Shown here piece after piece: positions 11,701 through 22,100 of a stretch of 64,000 nucleotides of DNA. The notes under the pieces are model-generated. The model was not told the origin of the DNA. It saw only the letters and a program-made list of their open reading frames with translations, and ran no database searches. Origin of the DNA: Smallanthus sonchifolius (lineage: Eukaryota > Streptophyta > Magnoliopsida > Asterales > Asteraceae); assembly GCA_023525975.1 (NCBI GenBank), contig CM042042.1:4905501-4969500 (forward strand), given 5' to 3'. How positions within the stretch are numbered: the first letter of the stretch is position 1; each line of letters begins with the position of its first letter. A program made the translations under genes and the position numbers.

Positions 11701-12704
11701 CATACACATTCATTTCAACAACATAGTATGCACACATAACACATGTATCACCCTTTCATCATCAATACTAAGTAAGTGCAAAGACACTTACCTTTTGGGT
11801 TAGAAGATCACGCATCGCCTTCTCGGTTCACAATTTGATTACCTAAATATATACACCTAGTTTAGTAATCTAATATACATCCAAAATCACATTATAATTG
11901 AGTTCACAACCCAATTTCCATTTCCAACTCAAACTGACCCGTTTGAGTTATTCCCATAACCAAACACGCTCTTTCATTTCAAACTCACCCACTTGAGTTT
12001 TCTTTCCAATTCCTTGACACTAATTTTTCATTCAATATCTTTCATTAGGTTAATTTGGTGTTTATTCAAGTGTCTACCACCACATAAACACTTAATCATC
12101 ACTGATTCAACATTCTAGTATCATAATCCAAACACCCCCAATTTTCTTCATATGAATCCTAACTTCTCATAATCAAAATCAAAGGGTACTAGGATGTTAA
12201 TCACCATTTTTTACCTTTAGTTTAGCTAGATTATCAACAATCTAACACCAATTAACCACATGCATTCAAAATTTCTGGATTTCTACAAAACCCACCTACT
12301 AACACATTCAAAGGTGAAATCAATGAAAAATTACACTTACTTGATGTTAGGAAGGTGTTGTGTGAGCCAAAACCTTCATAAATCCAAGCTCAAATGCACG
12401 ATTTATGCTTCAAAATCGATTTCTCCTTTTTCTCTCTTGAGATGAACGACCTCAACATCACAAATGAGGCTAATTTTGACTTCTCCAAGTCAATATGACA
12501 GATTTTGTCATTTTACACTTTTAGCCCTTCAACTTTCATTTCACCCATTTCACACCAAAACTAGTATAACCCCATTACTAACTTGAAACTCACCTGTTTC
12601 AACTTATTTCTAAAATATTATTATCACCATAATATTTATTAAAATATTTTATTTATTTGAAAACGAAACCCGAATTTTGGTTCGTTACATATATACATAA
12701 AAGA

Positions 12705-13484
12705 ATACACTTTGGTCGCTTTTGACCCCTTAAAACACGCCTAAGGGTAAACATTATCAAATCTTCCAATTTTTGAAGTCACAAAATGAGGGGGAAAAGA
12801 GTTCAGAGATAAGCTGTCTCCTTTGTATTCCATACATTTTTCTAGCATATATTATAGAGTTGTACTCTATTAACAATACCCGATATACTATATGGTACGA
12901 TAAATTATAGCGTACAACAGACACGCTATGTGGTATAATAGACGCATTATGTTATACAATATAATTCTAAGGCTATGTGTAGTGATCAGTGAATGTGAGT
13001 AAAAAGGTTGATATAATAGACGCATTATGTTATACAATACAATCCTAAGGATATGTGTAGTGATTAGTGAATGTGAGCAAAAAGGTGATGCAATAGTGTG
13101 TAATGGTTTAGTGAGTGTGATCACTCTCACACACATACATAAACACACACAAATTGCGGCCCACGCACATTGTTCTGGTCACGAACACCCTCTCACAGAG
13201 GGGCAGCGCGGTGTTCCACACCCCTCATGCTTGCCACCTTAGCCCACGCTCCTCCTCACGAAACTACTACATATAGCCTAAAGACACATATGACATACAA
13301 GATCGGACTTCATATCCACTTCTAATGTAGGCAGTTTTCATCTTTTTGGTCAAAAAGACCAGGCTTCCAGATGCTAAAGAAAAAGGATCTTTGAAGTCAA
13401 ATTAGGTTTATTTCATTTTAAGGTAACAAAGATGATTTCTTAGATCACATCAACAACATACAAGTAAAATGATAATAATCCCAT
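12705..13484. repeat. segmental duplication copy A, right part
   Basis: Aligns with copy B at 15225-15920 from ACACTTTGGTCGCTTTT to ATGATAATAATCC. It carries a MITE at 12971-13278 that copy B lacks, and lacks the MITE found in copy B. Confidence 0.8.
12971..13278. mobile_element. Tourist-like MITE with TAA target duplication
   Basis: Ends GGCTATGTGTAGTG... and ...CTACATATAGCC, flanked by TAA (12968-12970 and 13279-13281). The TWA target and the GGC start fit the PIF/Harbinger superfamily. Copy B shows the empty site (CCTAATATACATG near 15490). Its left end was later duplicated: 12941-13018 and 13019-13096 are about 78-bp tandem copies containing host flank plus MITE end, so the original element is about 230 bp. 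Confidence 0.75.
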
Positions 13485-13489
13485 CTGGC

Positions 13490-14505
13490 GGCTACTACTC
13501 TACCTTTGATCCATTCCTCAAAGGCTTTAAGCCTTGTAATGCAATCCTCAAAGGTCATTGTGGCAAGATTTGCCCATTGCTCAATGGTAGCAACTATAGC
13601 GATAAATCTACCATGAACGCTCTCGAGTAGCTTTTTCACGAGATCTGAATCTTTCAGATTAGCCCTTAAGCTATTGAATTGGGTTGCATACTCATATATT
13701 TTCTCGGAACCCACCTAAGCATTAAATACCTCTCATTAGTTATCACTAAAGCATTAAATACTTTTCTAATAATAGTTTATATATATAATATATAATTAAA
13801 ATTAATACATATAACTACTTTTTTGTGTTCTTAATTGATTGTTAATAAATAAACGTTTATATTTGGTTATTTTCTAAAAGATTAATTTTGTTATAAAAGT
13901 ATAACGTTTATTACAGAATTTCAATTTTGCAATTATATTATTAAAAATTTTAATTTTGCAATTGTATTTTAAATATTTTGCAGTTGCAATTGTATTGTTA
14001 AAAACAATTTGTTAAAACTTATGTTGTCCAGATTTGCATATAACAAGTTTTTTTAGAAAAAAAAGGTTTAAAATTTTTTATATTGTTAATGACATGTTTC
14101 TTTTATTTTGTTTTGTGGAAAGAATATGTTTTTAATCAACCTAGCTTACTGTTTTAGTCTCTGTCTCCCATCTTCAACTGATCAAGTTCTCGTTCTATTG
14201 ATTGCAAGCGGGCTTGTTGAACTCGATTGGCCCCGAGGAATCGAACTCGTAATGATTCCCAAATCTCTTAAGCACTTCGGCTTCTTTCTACCTGCACTAG
14301 AACATTCTCCGGTAGCGCTTGGTAGATAATACCTTGCCAACTTGTTCTTTTCTGATCAACGTCTCCAGCCACCGGATCCAATGCTTCCTCATACCCCTTG
14401 GGCGTCAAGTATTGATTCCATTACGAGGACCCAAGTGTTGTAGTTTGTCTTGGTGAGTTTCAGCCACTGCAGAGAGGTCGCCAGTCGCGCTTGGCTCTCA
14501 GCCAT
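13490..14505 (-). pseudogene. Copia-type gag (DUF4219/UBN2), split and truncated
   Basis: Reading on the minus strand from ATG at 14505: LKLTKTNYNTWVLVMESI, then a frameshift at LDAQGV near 14395, then WQGIIYQALPENVLVQV and ARLQSIERELDQLKMGD down to about 14160. About 430 bp of AT-rich DNA (13720-14150) interrupts it, after which it resumes as SEKIYEYATQFNSL, LVKKLLESV and IVATIEQW, TRLKAFEEWIKGR. The UBN2 domain is characteristic of plant Ty1/Copia Gag. It ends abruptly at about 13490 where copy A of the duplication begins; no zinc knuckle, integrase or RT remains. Confidence 0.8.
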
Positions 14506-14579
14506 CCCTTCTTGATCGTTGGTTTGAGTGTTGTTATACGCGCCACACCTGGTCACAAATGTGAGTGTCTGGATAACCT

Positions 14580-14592
14580 AGGTTCGATACCA
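14580..14592 (-). other. primer-binding site of the Copia element
   Basis: Minus strand TGGTATCGAACC, close to the TGGTATCAGAGCC site complementary to initiator tRNA-Met used by plant Copia elements (one base lost, one changed). It lies three bases inside the LTR end. Confidence 0.65.
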
Positions 14593-14594
14593 GT

Positions 14595-14991
14595 TGTTGC
14601 ATACAACTGGTTCCTCTCGTGTTGTGAACGATGAACGAAACAAGAACTTTTATTAATCAATGAAAGACTCCTACCTCTATTTATAGAATACTAATCTTTA
14701 TTTGACTCAAACTAAGTAACCAAATAAAAATATAAATAATTGCTAAAAGATAGGATAACAATCTCCTTCATATCCTTCCCATGAGATCTACCGTACCATC
14801 ATGGTTTCCTTATTCGAATCAGATTAGTTCGATCAAATGATTCCAATTTCCATAGGTCATCAAACACCAGAGGTGTAAATGAACCATCATAGTCTGCTTA
14901 GAGTTTTGGAAGTTAAATCATAGTAGATTTGACATTGAATTTTGATATAATCTCCCCACTTATTTTCAAGCTTAATTGTTTGGGAGTAACA
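14595..14991 (-). repeat. 5' LTR of the Copia fragment
   Basis: 397 bp bounded by TGTTGC...GTAACA on the plus strand (on the minus strand TGTTACTCCC...GCAACA). It is positioned correctly next to the primer site and contains CTATTTATAGA near 14680 as a probable TATA box. No partner LTR is present. Confidence 0.7.
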
Positions 14992-15146
14992 TCTGTTTTA
15001 TCAAAAAACTATAGAGATATGGATATTATTCGTGTCAATTATTAACTTGTTTGTGGGTAGCAACATCTTAGAAAATCAGAGGAAATTTTGTTCAAAACAT
15101 AAACATCTAAGAAAAGCAAGCGCCTTCACTACATGCACGGTTCATT

Positions 15147-15920
15147 CAATAACCAAGAAGCCCAACCCAATATATAAAAAATCAACCAAATCCAACTTGT
15201 CATAAAAATGTTCTTTTTCAGTTACACTTTGGTCGCTTTTTGACCCCTTAAACACACTTAAGGGTAAACAATAACATTACCAAATCTCAACTTTTATGGT
15301 CACAAAGTGAGGCGACCTAAGATGGGAAGGAGTTGGAGATAAGTTGTCCTAGTTTGCATCTTACTATCTTGTATATTTTTCTCACATTTATCATAGAGTT
15401 GTATGCTATACAACACTGTATATTAGACACACTATGTAATAGCGTACAATAGACGCTCAATGTAGTACAAATAGATGCGCTATGTTGTAGAGTACAATCC
15501 TAATATACATGTGGGACTTACAAGATCGAACATCATATCCAACTAATGTAGACAGATTTCATCTTTATGGTCAAAAAGACCAGCCAGTTGCTAAAGCAAA
15601 AGTATCTTTAAAGTCAAACTAGGATTATTTCATGTTTAGGCCAAGTGTTATGGGCGTGGAACACCGCCACGTGGGCGTGAATGGGTGAGCAGTGATTCAA
15701 TTCACGGGCATCGGGTGCAAGTGTGTGTGTTTGTATATGTATATGTGTGCGTATATACGTGGATGGTGATTCGGGGCGTGATTGCTCTCCTACTGACATG
15801 ACGGGACGTTTTTTTCACTTTTTACTGAAACCATTACAGAATACACCTAGCCTTAACAAAGATGATTTCTGAGATTAAGTTAACAACATATAAGTGAAAT
15901 GATAATAATCCAATCATAGA
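15147..15920. repeat. segmental duplication copy B
   Basis: Second copy of the unit split at 3384-3471 / 12705-13484. It lacks the solo LTR and the 12971 MITE, and carries its own MITE at 15639-15852. Confidence 0.75.
15639..15852. mobile_element. Tourist-like MITE with TTA target duplication
   Basis: 214 bp with GGCCAAGTGTTATG... and the inverted ...ATACACCTAGCC, flanked by TTA (15636-15638 and 15853-15855). Copy A at about 13425 is uninterrupted there (CATTTTAAGGTAACAAAG). Internal sequence is GC-richer than the surroundings (CCGCCACGTGGGCG). No coding capacity. Confidence 0.75.
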
Positions 15921-16205
15921 AGATCAACAACACATTTGTTTATTTATATTTCCTGCCTAAAAATATTCATCATAAACAAATCATAAGCAGCAACAGTGAA
16001 TAATTCCCTAAATCCATTTGCAGAATTGCAGGTATAATAACAAGAAAATCATTCTTAATTTCTTACCGTTGCCATCTGTTTCAAGTAGATTGTGATTTCA
16101 TTGCCTCATAATCTTCACTCCTGCAACAGATGAATCATATAACAACAGATTTTGAAATAAAATATTACGAATCTGCTGAAATTTATACCGTCTAGGGTTT
16201 AAATT

Positions 16206-16952
16206 TTAAACTCGATATGAATCTGCTGAAATTCCTACCAGGTACAATCCAGGGAACACATTCTGCAATCAAAACATGAATAATCTCATCTAAATCAGTT
16301 GAAAAGAAAGCTGAATCGGAAAACAATTTGATCTCACAATCACACATACATCAACGTGCTTCTGTGCGGTTCTGTTACGTTTCTTAGGTCTTCGAGCCGG
16401 TCTCGATCCGGTAAACGCGTATACATCTTCTTCAATTTCTTCCTTCGATAACGAGATCCATAACCTCCTCTTCTTCTTTCCGATGTCCTCGTTCTCTTCC
16501 TCCACACCTCTTAACAACCGCGCCGATTTTGAACAACTCGCCGTCGCAGCCGCTCCGTTACCGTCAACGGCATCGCTCACCAGCCTCCGCGGCCTTAGAT
16601 TCCACGGCTTAACGTCTCCGTCATCTGCCGTAGTTACGTCAACGTCGATGATTTTACCTGTGCCGGTGCCGGTTCCGGTTCCTTTCTCCTGCGACACGCT
16701 GCCGTTTTCTCCGGTGAGAGGAGAGTTGTGGTTGCGGTGAGGTTTTTTGCGGTTGTTGAGGTCGGAGTTGGAGGAGTCGGTGACGGTGACGGTGACGGTG
16801 ACGGTGACGGTGACGGTGACGGTGACGGTGAGAGGTGAATTGCGGTAGTGGCGGCGGCAGTGGTTGTTGACTTGGATTCTCTGTCCCCACTTTAGGAAGG
16901 GAAGCTAGAAATTATGCAGTGGTTGGTGGTGCTTTGGCGGCACCGTCGCCAT
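16206..16952 (-). CDS. DUF1639 family protein with a stop at codon 16
   Basis: A two-exon gene on the minus strand: exon 1 16952-16350, intron with GT...AG (16349-16263), exon 2 16262-16206; 220 codons including the stop. The start ATGGCGACGGTGCC gives MATVPPKHHQPLHNF, then TAG (16907-16905), then LPFLKWGQR. DUF1639 proteins conserve an N-terminal HNFsLPFLKWG, so the TAG replaces one residue, probably Ser. The rest is open. It has a Thr-Val repeat from a hexanucleotide microsatellite, KPWNLRPRR, and the family signature LSKEEIEEDVYAFTGSRPARRPKKR continuing across the intron into FPGLYLVGISADSYRV. The function of the family is not established. Either this is a recent nonsense allele, an assembly error, or translation starts at a downstream Met (16697). 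It diverges from HOS1 across about 2.2 kb. Confidence 0.8.
16779..16830. repeat. hexanucleotide microsatellite (GTGACG)n in coding DNA
   Basis: About eight units of GGTGAC/GTGACG. In the DUF1639 frame they read (Thr-Val)n. A smaller GT(G/T)CCGGT repeat at 16657-16680 encodes Gly-Thr repeats. Length polymorphism is likely. Confidence 0.85.
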
Positions 16953-19187
16953 GAGAGCTTGTGTATCGTGGCGTGTGTTTACAGAGAGATTACTCCTTCG
17001 TGAAGAAGCTGTGATTGTTGTTCCGGTGGTGAATGAGAAGTGCACGAACCCTAGAATTGGAGCGTAGAGAGGAAGAAGAATAAGATAGAACAATGAGGAG
17101 GTGACCGAGAGAGGCGAAGGGAGTTGGGTGTGGCTCATCTCAAACGCAAAAAGCATGACCGAGAGACTTATTAATATTATTGCAATTTATGGCTTATTGT
17201 TTACTCCTAGTATTTTTTTTCTAAACCGTTAAGCTGGTTTGAGATTCAAACGGTTTAGTTCATAATACAGTTTTGTTGATTTATCGGTTTAAACATAAGT
17301 AAGTTGGTCATCTGTTCATTATCTGGTCCGGTTCTAAAAATATTGTGTTATAACCTAATGGTTAATAAAGTTATGACATAAAAGTACATTTGTTTTGGTG
17401 TGTATGTTAGATTAAAACAAGCCGATCGGTTCTAACTTAAATAAAGGCTAATTACGCAATATGAATTGAATTAGGTTGGAATTTTAGAGACTATACATGC
17501 ATATATAACTCGGTTCTAAAGTGTGAGGTTTTTATGCACCAAGGGTTAAAAGTATATATTTTTTTTATCACATGTGTGTTGTGTCTTTCTGAATCATGAG
17601 ACTACATAGGCGTTGACTTGTGATTTACGTGTTTTTGTCACTTTTGTGTAATCTGGCTTTGAGAGGCTTATACATACATAGTCGTGTAGTGATATATCAT
17701 TCTACTGTTAGTACTACACTTGCTATTGTATTCTTGAAGTGTCGAGTGCTATATCATGCTAGGAAGATGTCAGGCACATCCGGTCGGGATGCAACCTGCA
17801 GTTAAGGGTGACAAAACGTGTCGTGTTCTGTTAAACAGGTTAGAAACGACACGACATAAATGGATCAAACCTGAACACAACACGTTAAACGTGTCACCTA
17901 CTTAAAGACTAACACGGACATGCTTAATAAATGGGTTAAATTACATGACACATTTAACACCCAGTTCATTAACAAGAATGAAACGACATGACACAACCCG
18001 TTTAACATTGTTAACACACAACACGACAAAATAGAAGTCACAAAAAATTACAGTCCATGAAATCATTAAAAAAACAATCCGTAACTTAAAAAGAAAACCC
18101 ATAACATTCTTGAAAATGATAGGAATTAGAACATATTAATATATTTACTTATTTAAAAACTATAAAATTCTATAGTTTTGATACACAAGTTAAAAACATG
18201 CCATGCTAACATGTAAACCCATTTATCATGATTACTTAAATGTGTTATTCGTGCTATAAAAGGGTTAGGCGGGTTTAACCAATTTAAATATAATTTTAAC
18301 CATGTAATTAATGTGTCGACTTGTTTATAACCTAAACTCGGTTAACTCACACCCTATTCCACTTAACTTTGTGTCGAGTCGTATGGTGTTAACAAGTCAT
18401 GCCACAAATTTCCAACTTTATCTGCAGTCAGTCAACCACACAGGTCGTAGACTCACAAGTAACTAGATAAGTAGTTTTTACCATCTATTGTCTTCCCTAC
18501 ATATCCATTAAATTCTAATTATATATTTATATTGAATGTATTTTTTTTAACTACAATATATTATAACCAACTAGCAACCCGCTAGCATAAAAAAAGAGAA
18601 CATTACACAAAAAGAAGTGGTTTTGTAACCAACCCACCCCAACTAATGTTTAACTTTTTATTCCTATTTATAAACCACAAATAGAAATAATTTTGAATTT
18701 ATATTAAATATTAACTATAATAATGATTTATAATAGTTCTCATGCTTAAATTTCATTTTAAGTTTTAAAATAGATTCAGTAACCCTTAATGTAAGTACAT
18801 ATACAAGTATATAACACATACACATGTTTAACTACACATCAAACCTCATGTTAACTCCAAATTAAGGTTAAGTGAGACGTGGTTTACCTACAAAATAAGG
18901 TTAGGCTCAACATACGCAATTATTTCAAGTTTCACCGACTTTTAACAATTTAAAACCATAGTTAAGGGACCATTTCTGACAATTCTCTTCTTTCAAGTGA
19001 CTAGAATGATGACATTCATGATCTTTAGGGCATGTTTTAGCAGTAACGAAAATCTGAAGGATCTTTTTTGCTCACTTTGTATTTTCTTACTTTCAAGTGT
19101 TCTTTCCAAACAATAATCAAAACCCTGCCTCTCCCTCTCTCATAAAGAAACCCAAAATCAAAGCTGCTCTGATCTCCGACGGAGAAT
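16953..19187. other. divergent intergenic region DUF1639-HOS1
   Basis: Holds both 5' regions. A pyrimidine-rich run (CTGCCTCTCCCTCTCTC, about 19126-19142) lies just upstream of the HOS1 start. No additional gene is supported. A repeat occupies about 17803-18420 (separate entry); the rest is AT-rich. Confidence 0.5.
17803..18420. repeat. dispersed-repeat-like block rich in ACACGAC
   Basis: Dense in GTGTCGTGT / ACACGACA / AACACGTT motifs on both strands. Loosely inverted ends (AAGGGTGACAAAACGTGTCG at the left, GTTAACAAGTCATGCCAC at the right) suggest a non-autonomous DNA element. Termini and target duplication could not be fixed. Confidence 0.35.
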
Positions 19188-22100
19188 ATGGACGGTAGGA
19201 GGCTATTCGACGGAGAAGCTAACGTACATTTGGATTCCGACGATCGGAGCGCTACAGTAAGGCATAGTACCGGTCATCCCTCACTTCAACCGAACTACAG
19301 CTTGCGAAAAGTTCAGGTATATAGATACACACAGTGATACATCTGTATATGCACTACAGTTGATTTCAATTTGTGAAATTACCTCTGGATATTCGATTAA
19401 TTGCACTCGTAACACGCACAGAACGGATTTAATCAGTTGAAAACGGAGTATTTTGTTTGCGTGAATTTAGTCAGTGAATTAGGGTTTTTGTTCTGTCGGT
19501 AATCTCATGCCCTAAGTTTGACTATATTTTGGAATTTAAATTGTTTATTTTCCTTTTGTTAACCCTAGCCTGCAATAAGTGTGATTGATACTGGTATTGT
19601 CAATCTGAATGAAATTTTATTGTTGCAAGGAGAACTTGCATATATGTAGTTGAAAAGTTATCTGTTTTCCGAATGATGTTTTGGAAGTTTATGCTGCTAC
19701 TGGATTTGATTTCAGGAAGCACTGGAGCATTTGGCTTCTATTGATCTGATAGAATTGTGCAATGAAGCTAAAGTTGAGCATTGTCGGGCAACACGAGACT
19801 TAAGAAGCTGCGGACGCTGTGTTCAAAGCGTGTTGATATCTTGTGGTCATGCTTCTTTATGTGAAGAATGCAGTCCGCGTTGTGATGTTTGCCCTATCTG
19901 CAGATTTCCCATTCCAAAAACTGGGAATAGGCTCTCTCGTCGCCTGTTTTATGAGTGCATTGAGGCTGGTCTTATATCCAAACGGTATGATGATAGGTTT
20001 CAAGAAAAAGATGGGGAGAAACAAGCAACGGCTGATGTTGAAAGGCTGTATTCGTTCTTTGATGTTGCCTTGGAGAACAATTTGTTATCGTTGATCTGCC
20101 ATTGTATCCTTATTCAGCCCTGTTATTTCACCAAATATTTAACTTTTTAGTTATAATAATCGGTGTAGTTTCTTTAATTCTAAGATCCGTTTTTCTTAAC
20201 AGTTTGTCAATAGATATTACAGATGTTTGTATGGATGAAAGTGCTGTTTCTAGTGACCCAGTTGTTGCGTTGTTGCTGGATGAAGTGGTTGTCAAAGACT
20301 GGTGCAAGAGGACATTCAAAAATATTATTGCTGACCTTCAGCCTATTTGTATCCTTTAACATTTTAATTTGTATCTAGCGTTTGTTATAGAATTAACATC
20401 ATTTTCTTTGACATTTTAAAGATAATCTTAATGTTGAGGAAATGAAGGAAAAATCAAGTGTGCTTCTCAAGTTTACAGTGAGGCTAAGTTGCATATCAAC
20501 CGTCCTTGAAGAATTAGAATCATCTTTTAAAGATTCCCTTTCTGCACAGCTTCATGATATTCATCACCTACAGGAGAGCATACTAAAGACAAAGCAGGTT
20601 TGATTTTAGTAAATATTTTTCTTTTTAGTATGCTCGGTAATACACTTGTGGATCATGATATCTAGCTAGGTACTCATGTGATACTTGTAAAAACGGGCAC
20701 GTTATTGTCATCTTTGTTTCATTTGTATTTTCTTTTTTCCGGGACTATTTTTTTACACATGCATGACATGCCTTGCTAATCCTAAGGGCTCCATAATTGT
20801 GAAACAACTTAAATATTTATCTCTTCTTGGATTTTGCTGACTGCATAAGTTTTATCTGATAGTTGTGTTTTATCTCAAGCAGGTCAAAAGGGTGAAAACA
20901 GGTTGAAAGTCACCCGAAGTGTTTTTTTTATTGCATATAGCTTCCTAAATTGTGCGATTCAAATATTTTGATTATTCTTATGATGATAATGTTTTATAAT
21001 CAAGTTAACACATTAAGTATTGTATTAAAAAATGGACAAAAAAGTGTTTGGGGGACAATCCGAACCGTTTCGACCAAGCCCATTTGACCTGCTACTCAAC
21101 ATACTTGTCCTGCTATGTTCATACACTTTCTTGCACTTGGATTCCCAGCATGTGGAGATGATGATTTGGTACACAAGGCATCAGTTTCTTGAAAGGCTAA
21201 GTCACCATGATAGTTTCTCATCATGGCGTTCTGACGTCCGTGAGAGAAAATCAAAGGCAATAGAACAGGCATGGCCGTCCCCTACTGAAACCTCAAGGCC
21301 AGATGGCGCAATCTTGTTCATTGAAGATGCTTTAGCAAATCTTGAAACACAACAAGAGGATACACCAGATAGAGAGTATGAACTAGAAATTGCTTCTTTG
21401 CAGAAAGATGGAGGCCTATCATTTTCTAGAGCAAAAATAGAGGGAATTATAGGAAGCTATCCTTTTGAAAACTTGAGATCAGCTATTGACATTCTCTTTT
21501 TATTTGGAAGCTCAGATTTGGTGGTAGCAAAACAAGCAATTGTATCCTCTTTCATGTCTTACACATTACTGGGCTAAATTTTATCGTATTTTTAACAAAA
21601 CGATGGTTTAATATTTGAGTCTCCTTAACTTAAAGTAGTTCCTGTATTATCTGTTCGATCGACTCTGGAAAATACCTGATGATAAGTGGAGATTCTGTAT
21701 AGATGATTTTTCTGCTACATTTAATATAGCCAGGCATTCGATATTGGAATCGTTTACTTTCTATCTGCTTGATGACCACAGTGATGAGGCCCTGCAGGTG
21801 ATTTTCCCTTTTTCCTTTATATTTTTCCTAGTTTTAGTTTCTATCGTGAATTTGAAGTACTGAACAATATCCGTTGCCAAGTATGAGTTATTTCGTTGTT
21901 TGTTTATTAAAGTTTTCTACGTAACTTACGTAGATATCGATGTTTTTTTTTTACTAAAGCTTAGTTTATTATGTATAATTGTTCAAGCTTCCAAGCTGTT
22001 TAGTGAGAACGGAATTTTTTTGGATTATTGTTAAAAGTTCACCTCTATAATTGTTAAAGCTTAATGTATTATGTTACATACTGTTTTGAAACTAGTATTT

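Larger units (their letters stand above)
3591..12689 (-). mobile_element. solo LTR (about 2.0 kb), split by a nested Athila-type element
   Basis: Starts TGTAACACCA at 3591 and ends GGTTCGTTACA at 12689. It is flanked by a 5-bp TATAT duplication (3586-3590 and 12690-12694). Removing the nested element at 4178-11264 and its duplicated target leaves about 2,007 bp with no retroelement protein domains, which fits one LTR left after LTR-LTR recombination. The minus-strand end TGTAACGAACC resembles starts of large chromovirus (Tekay/Del-like) LTRs, so the orientation is an inference. It contains four GC-rich palindromes near one end and short tandem repeats at 11345-11700. Confidence 0.75.

Noticed and set aside
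3591..12689. Interpretation as a DNA transposon with TGTAAC terminal inverted repeats
   Set aside because: The inverted match is only about 6 bp, as in LTR ends; the 5-bp target duplication, TG...CA ends and about 2-kb length fit a solo LTR better, though this is not proven.
14108..14329. Plus-strand open frame of 73 codons
   Set aside because: It is the antisense of the Copia gag, which has clear motifs on the minus strand.
16483..17156. Several open frames on both strands around the DUF1639 gene (His-Arg repeats, Ser-rich frame)
   Set aside because: They are off-frame readings of exon 1, its hexanucleotide repeat and the 5' leader; only one frame has the DUF1639 signature.
21032..21148. 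In-frame extension upstream of HOS1 exon 5 beginning MDKKVFGGQSEP
   Set aside because: Orthologous HOS1 proteins continue directly from exon 4 (KTKQ) to HVEMMIWY; an acceptor TTCCCAG sits at 21148, so the extension is intron.
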